From the NCBI GenBank assembly GCA_036873755.1, contig JAVTVY010018962.1:19083-83082 (forward strand): 64,000 nt of DNA, in the 5' to 3' direction. Shown one piece after another: positions 24,091-35,582 of this stretch. The notes below the pieces were generated by a model. It had not been told where the DNA came from, searched no databases, and saw only the letters and a program-made list of their open reading frames with translations. Source of the DNA: Hanleya hanleyi (lineage: Eukaryota; Mollusca; Polyplacophora; Lepidopleurida; Hanleyidae). Both the position numbers and the translations under genes were made by a program. The stretch's first letter is position 1. Each line of letters starts with the position of its first letter.

Positions 24091-25088
24091 AGTAGGCTAC
24101 CATTTGCAAATTGTCCGTTAATGAGTGAGTGAGTCAGTCAGTCCATCACAATCATTTCGTCGGCAAAATAAGGAGAACCGTTGACATCAGAACCTTGATA
24201 CTTGGCATGAACGTGCATTAGGGCATTGTTACCAGCAAGCTCTGAGCTGACAGAATTATGATGAAAAGTTGATTTATAATTATTTTTATTATTATTTATT
24301 GATGGCTCAGCGAGTGGACTGTCATGCCCATCTGGAAACCTTGGCTGTATGTTTCACTGTGACTTTTGAAGGTTCCCAGATACGGCATATCACGTTGGAC
24401 ACACCGGTTCTCATAAAATCACTCAAGTTAAGCGACTTTGAGCCCGGTCAAGACTTGGATGGGTGACCTCGTGCTGTACTGCTGGGCTGATACGTGTCCA
24501 GGGTAATAGGAACTGAGGGCGATAATAGTTATTACGCTAATGACTCACCAACGGTGACATCTGGGAAAGTTAATAGTACCCACTGTTAATTAGAGGCTGC
24601 TATATAAATTCTCTCACGGTAGAACATAGGGCCCCCCAAGTCATCTCTCGAGTACACACTTAAATCATATTAAACCCTACTTCGTCGGTCTTGTTACATG
24701 GCGCTCTGCTAAGAATTATATATTCTTACACCGTGTTAACATGACAGTGTGACTAACGTCACAGGGCCTAAATAGTAGGGTAGGCATCAGGACTCCGACG
24801 CGAACTGAACTCTTGGAAATCCCCCCCCCCCCCCCCCCCAAGTTGCAATCCTGCGTATATTAGGATGGGCACATCCCAAGTAAGAATCACCAGTGATTTT
24901 CATCAATAGTCTCCAGGATTTTTCTCAAAAGTAGGTCAGCTCATAACTTGCTGGTAACATGCACCTTCATGCCAAAAATCAACGTTCTAATGTCAACGGT
25001 TCTCCTTATTTTGCCAACAAAAGGATCCGGATGGACTCACGCGCTCATTACCGGACAATTTGCAAATGAGAGCCTACTTCGTAGGAAA
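24091..25088. repeat. Foldback element 2 (inner)
   Basis: This is the same family as foldback 1. It begins CCTACGAAGTAGGCTACC and ends GCCTACTTCGTAGG. The right arm (about 24757-25088) is the inverse of the foldback 1 left arm, and includes a 17-base C run near 24823. Its centre carries the 5S-like sequence. Confidence 0.85.
24379..24490 (+). ncRNA. 5S rRNA-like sequence (pseudogene or SINE3-type head)
   Basis: TACGGCATATCACGTTGGAC, ACACCGGTTCTC, AAGTTAAGCGACTTTGAGCC (box A region) and CTTGGATGGGTGACC (box C) follow the order and spacing of animal 5S rRNA. The 3' stem part is missing and there are several changes in helices, so this is a 5S pseudogene or 5S-derived SINE rather than a working gene. 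Confidence 0.8.
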
Positions 25089-25249
25089 AAGAATTGAATA
25101 CCCAGAAGACCTGTTCAGGAATTATTTCATCTCTAACGTCTGTGCCACTTTTGGCATTTTCAGGAATATATTTTCACTATAAAATTTTGTTATATAACAT
25201 TGGGATAACGACTAGCCAAACATATTTTTAGATAATGTCGGAACAACAG

Positions 25250-25470
25250 TGGTGATCTTGTGGTAGAGCGCTCGCCTGGCAAGCGACAGGTCCAAGGTTT
25301 AATTCCACGCTTTAGTCATATCAAAGACTTGAACAATGGAAATTGCGTCTTCCTCGCTTGGTGCTCAGCAGAAAAAGAATAGATCAAGGACGGGTTGATC
25401 CGGTGTGGGGATGATGTGTCGCGAAGACTGGCAAATGTTGAAAGCTACGTTAAAATTCTACTCACTCAAT
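25250..25470 (+). mobile_element. tRNA-derived SINE
   Basis: The first 67 bases fold like a tRNA. TGTGGTAGAGCGC is a box A, GGTCCAAGGTTTAATTCC a box B, and TCGC-CTGGCAA-GCGA forms an anticodon arm with GGC (Ala-type). The body continues without a gene to a CTACTCACTCAA tail, the usual SINE layout. Confidence 0.7.
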
Positions 25471-27052
25471 AGCTTAGTTCAACATTCACGTACATGTATA
25501 GTTGTTGTTGTTCAGTGTCAGTGTTGAAATGTCAGTGATTCGATTATGCTTTGTTTTCAAACGCCACGGGTCAAAACATATCTTTATAATGACTATTTAC
25601 AAGAAAAAGGGATAAAATGAAACAGATGAAATAACGGAAAAGTAAGAAATCAGCAAAATCACAGTTGGTATAAAGCGAATTCAACTCGTATTTGGGTATT
25701 TCATAAAAGAATAGATCCTGAAATTAATAAAAGTATTAATAAAAAGTCCTATGTTTGCTCAACGCAAAGTGTGGTCAATTTTCTGTCTAGTATTGAATTA
25801 GAGTTCATGTAGATAAAATTACCCTTACATACATAGGTGTCAAGGTCACATCTTCACTGAAATGATATTTCCTTAAACATATGGTGATTTTGTTAAGTTT
25901 AAGTGTAAAAGGACGTATTTTTATTGGAGCAATATGCAAGAGGTGGGAAAAAATTGTCAACTTGTAGTTCCAGGAATAAATTTAGTCAGATTGTTCGAGG
26001 GGTCTAAATGGCCCTTAAACGGGACCAAAAATACCATATGTATCGGAGATTCCGGAATATCTGGAACGGAGAAATCATCCCCTCCCACCTTTAACAACCT
26101 TTCTCCTGTGGTTCTGGAACTACGAACCATTGAGAGCTTTCGTTGAGATTTATAGCTCATCACGTTGTGGTCAATATGAGTCTATAGGCAAAAGTTTCAG
26201 GTCAAAGCTTTATGTGTACATTCAAGATGGCGGCCGTATGGGCGCAACAAATATGATATCTTGGCCATTTTTCTTCTAGATTTATAAAAGTGGCCAAAGG
26301 TATTTCATTTAATATCATATAATTATTTTTATAATTTATTCATCAGTTAATGAGAAATTTGCATAAATAAAAAATAGAAAAATAACAAAAAAATCGTCAA
26401 AAAATACATTTCTTTGGAAAAGGACGTCACTGTGACGTCACCAGACGGTCATGTTGGATAGTTTTGTATTATCGGGTAGAGCTTGGCTCATAGATTCAGT
26501 GTGGCAGGTTTAATCTCTAGACTAAAGGATAAGCAATATATTGATCAAATTATTGGGTTATTTTTTCCTGTGGTAGCCATGGAATCAAGGTGTTTTATCA
26601 AAATTCTCAAGCGAGCCAGCTGGGCACCCTTCGGTTTCGTAATCTGCATGGTCTATAGATGTCAGAACAATTAAAACCTATTCTGGGGCCTCTAGCGTAA
26701 GGTTCACCCCTCTGGCTGCCGGACTATATTGAGGCTGGTTCCTTTTTTAGTAAAAGCTCGTGAGTTCATCGGGTATGACCCATTCTCCAGTGCATCATAA
26801 CTTCATATATAGTAAACATTTTAAACAGTGACATTGCCCTACGCCGTTCTGTACCAAACGTCCGTAGATTATGGATTATACAACTCCACTTCACAAATTA
26901 CATTAAGTATTAACGCACAAACTCACAAAGATCCATCTTGAAACAGAATACGTATTTTAGATGTATAACCAATATAACGCGCCCTTTAGTGAATTCAGAG
27001 AATATGATCTATGTATCCGGGCAATTATATTCATCGTATATTAATAGTTAAC

Positions 27053-28474
27053 ATTTTTGCGATACCCGGAATTCAAACAGAAATTTAAATGTAAGACAAA
27101 CTTTTTAGAATTTCAATGTGTTCTTTGTGCAGTAAAAGAAGCCGCAAAAAACCTCAACATATTGAACTTTAACAAAAGAATAGAATGCCCATTTATACCA
27201 CCAAATATACTCCCTCTCGTTGGGTGCACAAAAGGCTGTAGAACGTTTTATAGAATACTTCTGGGATCTAATTTCAAAAAATCAAAAGCTAACCAAAAGT
27301 GGGAGATGATTACTGGTGAAACATACATGGAACGAGAATGGCAACTGTTTAATATAGCGGCAATGAAGTCCACGACAAATTCAAAAATTATATGGTTCCA
27401 ATACAAGTTGATTAACAGGATTCTGACAACAAATAGATTTGCAAATAAGGTAGATCCGGAAGTTACTGATAAATGTACATTTTGCAACAAATATACTGAG
27501 AGTATAGAACATTTATTCTGGGAATGTGAATTGGTGAATTTGTTGTGGAAAGAAATGTATGACTGGGTTGAAATGAAAACTACCTTCAAAATTGATCTCT
27601 GTTGTAAAACAATTTGCTTAGGAGTACATGGGAAAAGAAATGCGGTAGTTAACTTTCTCTTGACTATAGTGAAGTATAACATATATATAAATCGAAGATA
27701 AAAGGGCAAGTTCCATCTATACAATACATACAGCAGGATTTGCAAGATATGTATGAAACTGACAGATACATACATAATTTAAAAGGGGAACCAGACAAGT
27801 TCAATAAATATTGGTCCTCTTTCCATATGTTGTTTCGTAAATAAGGGTGTGTAGGATATCAACGTATTTAATGACCAAGTCAGAAGACATGGTACTGTTT
27901 AGATTGGCATGAATTTTTGAAATGGCTTTCAGGTTGGCTCCATTGTCGGTTTTGCACGTGATTGAAGAATATGTTCCCCTATCCAGGAGTGAATTTAGTG
28001 TAAAGTGTTTAACTATAGATGCATCGGAAATTTGAAATTGAGGATGATAGAGGTGTATAGTTATATGGTCTGGATAGTGGGTTTTTTCTGAAGGTAGAGA
28101 TATGCACTTCAGGTCATGGAAATTTTTATTGGGGAGTTCATGTAACAATACTCATGTCAGTATGTATAATATTATATCGCCTCTTGCTTTTGTTATTATG
28201 TTCAAATATCAACTGTTTTCAATAATAGGTCCACAAGTTTTTATGTCGAGAAATATTCTCTTTTCAATCGCCGAACTATAGTCTGTATTATATAAGTTAT
28301 AACATATGGTTCTCTGTGGCTTTACATGTGTCGGGATATAGCTAGAAAATGTTGAGAGATACTGTATCTGTACATATATGTAGTATGTTATGCACATATA
28401 ACTGTTTTTGTGCTTCTGAATGATGTGTGGATTAGAAAAAAGAAAAATGAATAAAAAATGTCAATTAAAAAAAA
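27053..28474 (+). mobile_element. L1/Tx1-like LINE insertion with target-site duplication
   Basis: The 10-base sequence AATAGTTAAC occurs at 27043-27052 and again at 28475-28484, flanking an element that ends in an A-rich tail (28466-28474). The 3' UTR runs from 27845 to 28465 and has no gene. Confidence 0.85.
27057..27844 (+). pseudogene. L1/Tx1-like ORF2 C-terminus with one frameshift
   Basis: The first frame runs to 27701 and shows QKWEMITGE, WFQYKLINRILTTN and the zinc-knuckle-like CTFCNKYTESIEHLFWEC followed by LW. It matches the 6.1-7.1 kb LINE in layout. One frame change near 27690 is followed by a coding-like tail (FNKYWSSFHMLFRK) ending in TAA at 27844. The catalytic region is absent owing to 5' truncation. 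Confidence 0.8.
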
Positions 28475-28484
28475 AATAGTTAAC

Positions 28485-29834
28485 GAGGTTCCATTGTGAA
28501 ACATTTATGGCTGTAGAGGACGTGCATTTCTAGAGGTTGAATGTTTTTTTGAATTTCAGAATTTTTTCATCAGGTTAAGAGATGAAAAAAAATCGGGGGT
28601 AATCATACTCGCTAAAACAATATGGCAGCCAAAAATTACAGACAAACTGAGCCTTTCTGGTGCTATTTTCAAGAGGGGTGGGGAGCGGGCAATCGCAGTG
28701 AGGGTACGAAATAATATTGGGGATTCATCAATTAGCCATTTACAAGTTTCTTTTTCGTTGAAAGTGACCAAGAGTGAATGTTTGGGGATTCCAGAGGCAT
28801 AATTTTCAATCTCGGGAGCACTTTGCAACTTTCAACCATTGAATCTAAAATGCCAACATTTTGGTCAGTCCTATTACATTATCGATCCACCAGTAAAACG
28901 CATAAATGGTTCTGTTGTGTTTTTTTGTGGATTTTTATCTCATTTTGAGATATCTGGGTACCTTTTGCTAGGAGATTCAGTTGGTTTTGAAAATTCGACA
29001 AATCACCATATTTTAGAAATGAACGTCCTTTACTCTCTTAAAGTTTGTTGTGCCACTGGTAAAATATTCAGTGTAAACAATGTAATCGACAAGAGAAGAA
29101 ATATCGACCAAAAATATTGGGTGACATGACAACCATCGATTTTTGAATACATACCATTCTGCTTTTGTGGCAAATTCATTTTTTCTCACATGATAAAAAC
29201 ACCCTTATGATTATGAATATTTCATTTATTTCGATATAATCTACATATTCAATTATCTACCGTAACGGACATTGATAGAAGTAAACATTGGAGCGATTTA
29301 TCGATCAGAGGAGCCATGACAACTAACAGCTTAACTCTAGGTCTTTATTCCGGAATCAAGAATGAAGAAGAATTTCTAAAAGTCAAGCTAATTTTGTGTG
29401 TGCATGTACTAAAAGGTCCCGTCGCTATGAAATTGGAATACTCCACACCCACATTAACTTGGTGACAATCGACTGACTTTGGCCTTGTAGCAAACTTTGA
29501 CTGCTAAATTTTCATTTTCCCCTATGATTCAATATGGGGGAATAGTTGTAACTGTTGATAACTGACTTAAATATAGTACATGTGCAACATATTCTACCTT
29601 TTAAAGGAAGAATCATTATGCTGACCGCAATGATTATTTTGGGCAAATTTAGGTTACAAGTATTCCGCTTAGAACTGGTTCAAAATTATCCCCCAATGTT
29701 CAAGCACAGGATGAAATGAAGCATCATGAACTAAGGTTTTCATCGGGAAGCTAGGCAGCTCTGCACTGACCGCTGATCAGTGTTAGTCCATAGTTATCGC
29801 CTTAATTCGGACAAGGACCATTGGTACATACACA
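28485..29834. other. No recognisable gene
   Basis: There are frames of about 90 codons on both strands (28556-28828 minus, 28839-29129 plus), but no motif, splice context or repetition supports them. Confidence 0.45.
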
Positions 29835-30715
29835 AATTACAAGCGTCTAGTCCGTCATTCATAATCCAGCCGTCGTCCATTAGAGAATATCCGCGTCCAT
29901 AATCCAAAGACCTATTCAATTTTCCATAACAGTATTAGCACCAAATTCAAAAAGACAATCATAGTATACATAAACATAGGCTTATTTCCTGCAAGAGAGA
30001 AGCGGTCAACAGTTTTCAATGATGCCGGCAAGACATCATGATGTTCCAAAAATATCAAATCCGTATCGCTGAACAATATTCTTAATCCATAATATTCGTT
30101 ATAGAGTCGTCATCTAAAAAAAAAAGATGTATCTCAGTCACGCTTTGATTGTGACTGTTCATATGAGTACCATGAGGATCTTTAAGTACATGGGTTCATA
30201 CGGCCCCTAGCCCTGGGTTAAGCGGAATTAGACACAAGTTACGAAACGTAGCGCCATAGATCTTGCACGCTACGTTCGTATTTTGCTATCAGCATGCGAT
30301 ATGTATAGCCAAATTTGAGAAATTTTGAGTGGAGGCGCTTGGTGGAATAGCCCTGTTTTATAAGTGTCTGCAACAATGTTTTGTGACGTTGATTAAAATC
30401 ATCACATTTAACACAGGATCTAGCAAATGCTACTAAGCGAGATATGTATACGCCATATGCAGGTCCCACTGGAATATTACTGTCCAGAAAGGGATAGTTT
30501 ACGATATCGAAATTGTAATCATCTCTTTTGTCATAAAGTCGACGAGAGAGAATGCCCGCTTCATTTTTATAGAGATAGATATCTAAATAAGATGTGCCTG
30601 TAGGGCTATCTGTAGTTTCCTTCAAATCCAGTGAAGGTGGATATATATCCTTCACTGCGTCATTTATATAGCGATTATCCACAGCTATTCGATGGATTAA
30701 TTTATCCATGCTATT
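29835..30715 (-). mobile_element. Penelope-like-type retroelement, RT C-terminus and 3' region
   Basis: On the minus strand an RT tail is followed by a non-coding 3' region of about 400 bases that contains the hairpin (30137-30159). It ends at GGACTAGACGCTTGTAATT (complement at 29835-29853). The 3' region is repeated in inverse orientation at 34.2-34.7 kb. Confidence 0.75.
30239..30709 (-). pseudogene. Reverse transcriptase C-terminal region
   Basis: The frame has an IYP-SLDLKETT motif, SYLDIYLYKN, a YDKRDDYNFDIVNYPFLD block, GPAYGVYISRLVAFAR and a QGY...L..F..F tail ending WRYVS. This block is widespread in invertebrate retroelement RTs that I associate with Penelope-like elements; the exact class is uncertain. 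Catalytic motifs lie upstream and are missing. The stop at 30239 is followed at once by the hairpin-bearing 3' region. Confidence 0.7.
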
Positions 30716-30849
30716 CGATGGTTTATATACGTTCCCAAACTCTAAGCAGTGTTACCTTCCTTTGCAAGATTGGAAGAAGGTTATATCCATTGCGACACTC
30801 ATTCATCCCCTGCTTAATGATAAAGTATAACATACCATAACATGTTTCA

Positions 30850-31095
30850 TCGCGAGAGGGGTCATCGCTCTATAGCGTTTCGGATATTCACTGATGTAAT
30901 GCGATGGAGCGATGGTGCAATACGATGAGCCTTACTAATCTTCACTAATATAACTCGATGGTGCCATGCAATAGAGGAATGGTGCAATGCGATGCACAAT
31001 GGTACAATCCGATCCACAATGGTGCAATGCGATGGAGCGATGATGCAATGCGATTGATCAATGCGGTGGAGCTATGGCGCAATACGATGAAGCTA
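30850..31095. repeat. Imperfect GATGGTGCAATGCGATG tandem repeat
   Basis: Variants of GGTGCAATGCGATG-AGC recur about ten times. A longer phrase, GTCCAGCCAGAGAGTCGAC, then repeats at 31101 and 31205. Confidence 0.8.
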
Positions 31096-31229
31096 TGAGT
31101 CCAGCCAGAGAGTCGACTGGTAGATTCTGTTGGTCGAAAATTTTCTCGGGGCCGGCTTGAGGGTGTCAGAAGTGAGAAGACTTCGTCGGCCGGAAATTAT
31201 TCGAGTCCAGCCAGAGAGTCGACCGAATC

Positions 31230-33500
31230 GGGGATTGTTGAAGCTCTGGTTCCTCACATAGCCTTTTAAATTATTGTAACTCGAATTGCAACTGAATAGG
31301 CCTGGGCGATAATCGTTCTCGGGTTATCAACGGACTGGCTTTAGTTTGAAAAAATCGAGTTTATTTTAGTTTATAGCTGGCCGATATTATTTTCCTGTAA
31401 AGAGGCTTGTGGTTGTATGAATTAATCCCAAACCCCACATAAACATTCGCCCGTCCATAGATATACTAATATAAACAACTCGGGCCTCCCAGGCCGGGAG
31501 TTGCATCCAAGCACCCACAAGTCACAGGTTCCGAAACAAATTACCGACACTGGCTGATCACCGGCCTTTCGGTCAGGATCTATCCATTCACACGTTTACC
31601 TATACATCCAGCTCACCGAACCCCAGGTCAGGAGCAGCTCTTATTTCGCGCTGATGCACACAAATCTCCGGCCCCAGACAGGGTTTGTCATACTACCTAC
31701 ACTAGGTGACCACCGGCTCGGGCTAGGGTCCATTCATACATCTATAGGCATACAGTCTCTCACAAACTTGTATGTGGCATTGATCGATTCATATAATTCA
31801 CTGCCATCCAATTATTAACATTCTAAGAGTAGAGGGAAAGAGGGATTACTTGACCATGTGCATGCCCATCCACCGTGTGCTATCGATATCAGTATCGCCA
31901 GATCATGTGTAGACTGTGAAGCTGAGATATCCGGGCTTGGATTCGTCCTTTGAGCCGAGTTTGTAGGGAGAGTCGCTGTTGAGCGGGGTCGCCCAAGCTT
32001 GTGGGTTTGTTCTTACGAGGAGTGCCGCCTGCTGCCACGATTAGCCGTGCAGTTGACTTGTCCAGCGGTGATTTATGGAGAGACGGGCCGATGCCGTAGA
32101 AGCCTTTGTACTGTGGGAGTACTGTCGTACCCAGGCCGCCCCGATCCATAGAAAATTACCAGCGGCTGGAGGGGCCAGGTCGTGTACATAGACACGACGA
32201 AGTCCATACAGCCCAGGGGAGGAAGAAGGCCGGGAGAAGAGAGACAGAAGCCGGACTTAACCACAGAGGAACAAATCCTGCCAAGACCGTGGCCACATCC
32301 AGAGCTGTCGCGTCCTAGATAGGGCTTTGTGAATAATTATATATATATATTGTTTTTATTACATTGGACTTCGACTCAAAGTAGCTATAATAGTATAGGT
32401 GAGTCAGATTTATAGATTTGTTAATATCGTATCTATTTGCTTTGGTTGTCTCTAGAAGTCCAACTTTCCTACCTCCTTGATCCAGACAAAGTAACAGGTT
32501 GATCAAGATCTCTGGTTGATCAAGATCATTGCACGAGTGTGTTCATGGTAGCCTGACAATTTGTCTTTATCGAGTTACTTATGGTGGCCCTCCACAGTTT
32601 CGTAGTAATGGCCCGTCTAATTTCATAATACGATAGACTGCCCGTGTTCTGCTACATCATAATTCTTCTTGTCTTCTTAATAGCTTATATCTATAATACC
32701 ATCCTATTCAGCATTATCAACGCTTCAAACGAGTACGTACAGATCGATGGCTGGCGATGTGATGGGGATCATGGAGTAAATTTTGTCCTGCCTCAGTTAT
32801 GCCCCTTGGGTGTGCCTAAAAATCCGGACTCATTTACGGGACGAATATCTGACAAAAAACGGGCAGGTTGATCCCCACTTTTTTTGCCTTTTTAAGTTGA
32901 CACCGGGCCTGGGAACGTCAGTAAGAAGTTTAATTGAAATCGCTCTTACAGATTTTTCTGGAAATTGAGCCGAATTTGAACATTTTTCGACATTTTAAGG
33001 GGTTTTCTAGGAAAAATGAAGCAAGCTTGGAGGGGAAAGTCTGAGATTCATTTTGCTATATCATAGTAGTGCTATGTCTTAAAATAATAGCTTAATCATG
33101 CTCTTTCAGAAAATATATACATATAAGTGATTTGGGGTTGAAGAGTTTACGACAACTGGTGGCCGAAAAACGGACACATGGTCTAATCCTTGCCCAATGG
33201 AAGAATCCCTGGAGTGCACCCTATGGCCCGAAGACGATCCAGTTGGATATAGTGGACCTTGGGCATTCTTTAAGAACAACAAGTTTCACAAGAATAATTC
33301 GTTTGTCTTACATTCAATTTCTTCTCTTATTTAATTAGTATTACTTGATTAATTTAATTATAAGGATTGACTGTGGTTTTTTACGTCTTTCATGGGGGTA
33401 TGAACTTAAAGCCGCTGTGCCTATACGATACATCATACAGTTTGGACAACGGGTTTTAAGTTCATACACCAATGAACGTAAAAAATAAGTCGTACGTTAT
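31230..33500. other. No recognisable gene
   Basis: It is GC-richer around 31450-32300. An 86-codon minus frame (31889-32149) and a plus frame (32644-32871) with a hydrophobic start exist, but neither has family motifs. I cannot assign a function. Confidence 0.4.
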
Positions 33501-33549
33501 CAACATATTATCGAATTGAAGCCCTGGTCATGTAGACGACGCAGTTGAG

Positions 33550-33970
33550 GCGGGTGAGAGAAAGTGATAATTTTGGTTTACGAAGCGTTTGGGTGAGGAG
33601 ATCAGTCGGGTCCAAATATGGTGTGCAGGGTCTCGCCATGAAGCGGTCGTGGTGTAGACTACGCCTGGACTGGTTTTGACCAGAAGTGACGTTATGATGC
33701 GTTTGCACATTCGGCACATAATAGAGAAAGCGGGCATTCTGGTTACGCAGGGGTGCGGGGGTGTGTCTGGAAATCGAGGGAGTCCAAATATAGCATGATG
33801 GGTGTCATATTGAAGACCTCGATATGCAGACCACCATGGGGTGGGGGGAGGTAGTTTGGACGTAAAATGAAGCCATGGAACGCATGAGCGGTCGAGTCGT
33901 GGTAGCGAAAGTAGGCGTTTTAGGGATATGCAGGGGTTTGTTTGGTTAATCGAGGATCACGAGCGCTCAT
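33550..33970. repeat. Module repeat, minus-type orientation
   Basis: Phrases such as CCAAATATGG-GTGCAGGGT, CATATTGAAGACCTCGATATG, AGACCACCATGG and GCGAAAGTAGGCG match the modules at 46.6-46.9 kb and, inverted, those at 1.8-2.5 kb. Confidence 0.7.
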
Positions 33971-33991
33971 GACGGGACCAACGACAACTGA

Positions 33992-34203
33992 ATGGACAAT
34001 ACATTTTGCCATATTGACCCTGATGCTATGGCAATGATAATCCTGCAAGAAAACGGCACTTTTCAGCGGCTTCCAGAAAACAAACGGCAACTATGCACAC
34101 TATTTTATTATCGTGGGCATGGGGTATCCACGGCAACTCTGGTAGAGGTAAACCAGGCAGTACAGTCCACACACACTACTGCTGAGGCCTTGCCACTCAA
34201 AGT
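33992..34203 (+). CDS. Unrecognised ORF, cut by a retroelement
   Basis: An ATG opens about 70 coding-looking codons (HIDPDAMAMIILQENG, FYYRGHG). From about 34203 the sequence becomes the retroelement RT tail in another phase, so the ORF is truncated there. No family was recognised. Its place next to protease and capsid remnants suggests it could be part of the same virus-like element, but nothing in its sequence proves that. Confidence 0.3.
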
Positions 34204-34690
34204 TTCTCAAATTTGGCGATACATATCGCATGCTGATAAAAAAATACGAACGTAGCGTGCAAGATCTATGGCGCTACGTTTCGTAACTTGTGTCTAATTC
34301 CGCTTAACCCGGGGCTTGGGGCCGTATGAACCCATGTACTTCAAGATCCTCATGGTACTCATATGAACAGTCACAATCAAAGCGTGACTGAGATACATCA
34401 TTCGTTAGATGACGACTTTACAACGAATATTATGGATTAAGAATACTGATCAGCGATACGGATTTGATATTTTTTAACATCATGATGTCTTGCCGGCATC
34501 ATTGAAAACTGTTGACCGCTTCTCTCTTGCAGGAAACAAGCCTATGTTTATGTATACTATGATTGTCTTTTTGAATTTGGTGCTAATACTGTTATATGGA
34601 ATATGGAATAGGTCTTTGGATTATGGATACGGATATTCTCTAATGGACGACGGCTGAATTATGGATGACGGACTAGACGCTTGTAATTGA
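34203..34690 (+). mobile_element. Penelope-like-type retroelement 3' copy, inverted relative to 29.8 kb
   Basis: It contains the last 28 or so codons of the RT (in frame from about 34200 to the stop at 34285), the hairpin at 34366-34388 and the same terminus GACTAGACGCTTGTAATT. It is nearly identical to 29835-30297, so the two insertions or copies are recent relative to other repeats here. Confidence 0.85.
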
Positions 34691-34910
34691 TCCAAAACCA
34701 AGTTCTTGAGCTTTCGTCCATGAAGGCCGTCAGCTCAGGATTAATGGTCAAAATCACCATTCGCTGTTCTACGCGTCGATCCATCGGGTCTGTGTTTAGC
34801 ACGTACGCTGCAAGGTACACAGGATCTAACAAAGCACGTCTCGGGCAAACATCACTTGAAAGAGCCTTTGTCCAGGGATCACTCTTCAGCACGGTTGAGA
34901 TCTGTTCCAT
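34690..34910 (-). pseudogene. Adenovirus-type cysteine protease fragment (Polinton/adinto-like)
   Basis: The minus-strand ORF begins at an ATG 2 bases after the capsid ORF stop. Residues 36-45 read YVLNTDPMDR, then ELTAFMDE and an S-R-T segment. This is the order of the NTDP..R.G.HWVA...FFDSFG signature of the Ulp1/adenain-like maturation protease carried by Polintons and adintoviruses. The catalytic His-Trp position is replaced (VEQRMV), and the C-terminal half with the catalytic Cys is cut off by the retroelement at 34690. The enzyme normally processes virion proteins; this copy cannot. Confidence 0.65.
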
Positions 34911-34912
34911 AT

Positions 34913-35194
34913 CTATGTTAGGTGAAATGTTCGCAGATAATCTGTCGGCTCAAAGTAGCAAATTACATTTATAGTTATGGGAGGGGGCATCCCGAAGTGG
35001 ATTTCCAGCAACAAGTTGCATTTCTTGAAGAGGTCGCAGCAGAACAACGTGTGCCCGTCACAATAGGCGATGTGGTCCCCATCGTCCTGGTCGATTTGAC
35101 CCGGTACCGCACTGATGTTCTGGTAATTCCGGATGTAATGGCGCAGTCGAAAACCCGGTTGAAGGTACCGTGTTGGAACCTGCTGTCCGTCCAT
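34913..35194 (-). pseudogene. Major capsid protein C-terminal fragment (double jelly-roll, Polinton/adinto-like)
   Basis: A 93-residue frame reads the end of a Polinton/adinto-type capsid protein: RYLQPGFRLRHYIRNYQ, a D-G-D-HI segment, GHTLFCCDL, then NLLLEIHFG and ITINVICYFE before the stop. The sequence G-TLF-DL...L-LE..F....P.T.NVI.Y.E is the diagnostic C-terminal stretch. Only the last fifth of such a protein is present; the upstream part has been lost. The protease ORF follows at once, a gene order seen in this virus group. Confidence 0.65.
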
Positions 35195-35240
35195 TTGACG
35201 ATTGACGACTGGTGTTTGTTTTATGTTAAACAGCCTTTAT

Positions 35241-35582
35241 TTATAACGGGAGCTTTCTAGATATCACTTCATTGAGCTCTGCCATTGCGTCTTGCATGAC
35301 TACTTTGAATGCCAACTCGTAGGGTGACCAATTCTCGACAAGCACGACGTCCACCTCCCACACGTCCTGTTCGAAGGCGGACCATAGATCGGGATTCAAG
35401 GTAAAATGCATTGTGGATCCATCCAGCCCAACCAATTGATCAAAGAAGGGACCGCAGCGGATGTAGACATCGTGACAGAAATGGATGAGATTGCCGTCCA
35501 GTTTGCCACTCGGGTCTCGTTTGAATTTTCTCCAATCACACCGGCACAGCCGAACGACAAGCAGTATCGCACACATCCTCAA
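35241..35582 (-). pseudogene. Unrecognised ORF upstream of the capsid fragment
   Basis: A 113-codon frame has a coding-like composition and a tryptophan/aspartate-rich middle (DLWSAFEQDVWEVDVV). It has no recognised domain. It lies in the same orientation as the capsid and protease fragments, about 45 bases upstream, so I infer it is another remnant of that element. Confidence 0.35.

Larger units (their letters stand above)
21981..26725. mobile_element. 4.7-kb foldback element with long degenerate inverted arms
   Basis: The ends read TAGTCCGGCAGCC (21981) and its inverse GGCTGCCGGACTA (to about 26725), each next to TTG. The arms are alignable for about 700 bases: ACATCTATGGAATATGCAG, AAACCGAAGGGTACCCA and CCAAGATGGCGGC-type stretches at 22045-22330 recur inverted at 26690-26430, and GGCCAC...TAAA.TCTA.AAGAAA.ATG.CCAAGATA (near 22430) recurs inverted near 26260. 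The interior holds two smaller foldbacks, a 5S-like stretch and a SINE. No transposase was found. Confidence 0.75.

Noticed and set aside
24379..24490. Functional 5S rRNA gene
   Set aside because: The 3' part of the helix I partner is missing and helices carry mismatches; it lies within a foldback repeat.
25250..25316. Functional tRNA-Ala gene
   Set aside because: Weak acceptor pairing, no Pol III terminator directly after it, and a SINE-like body and tail follow.
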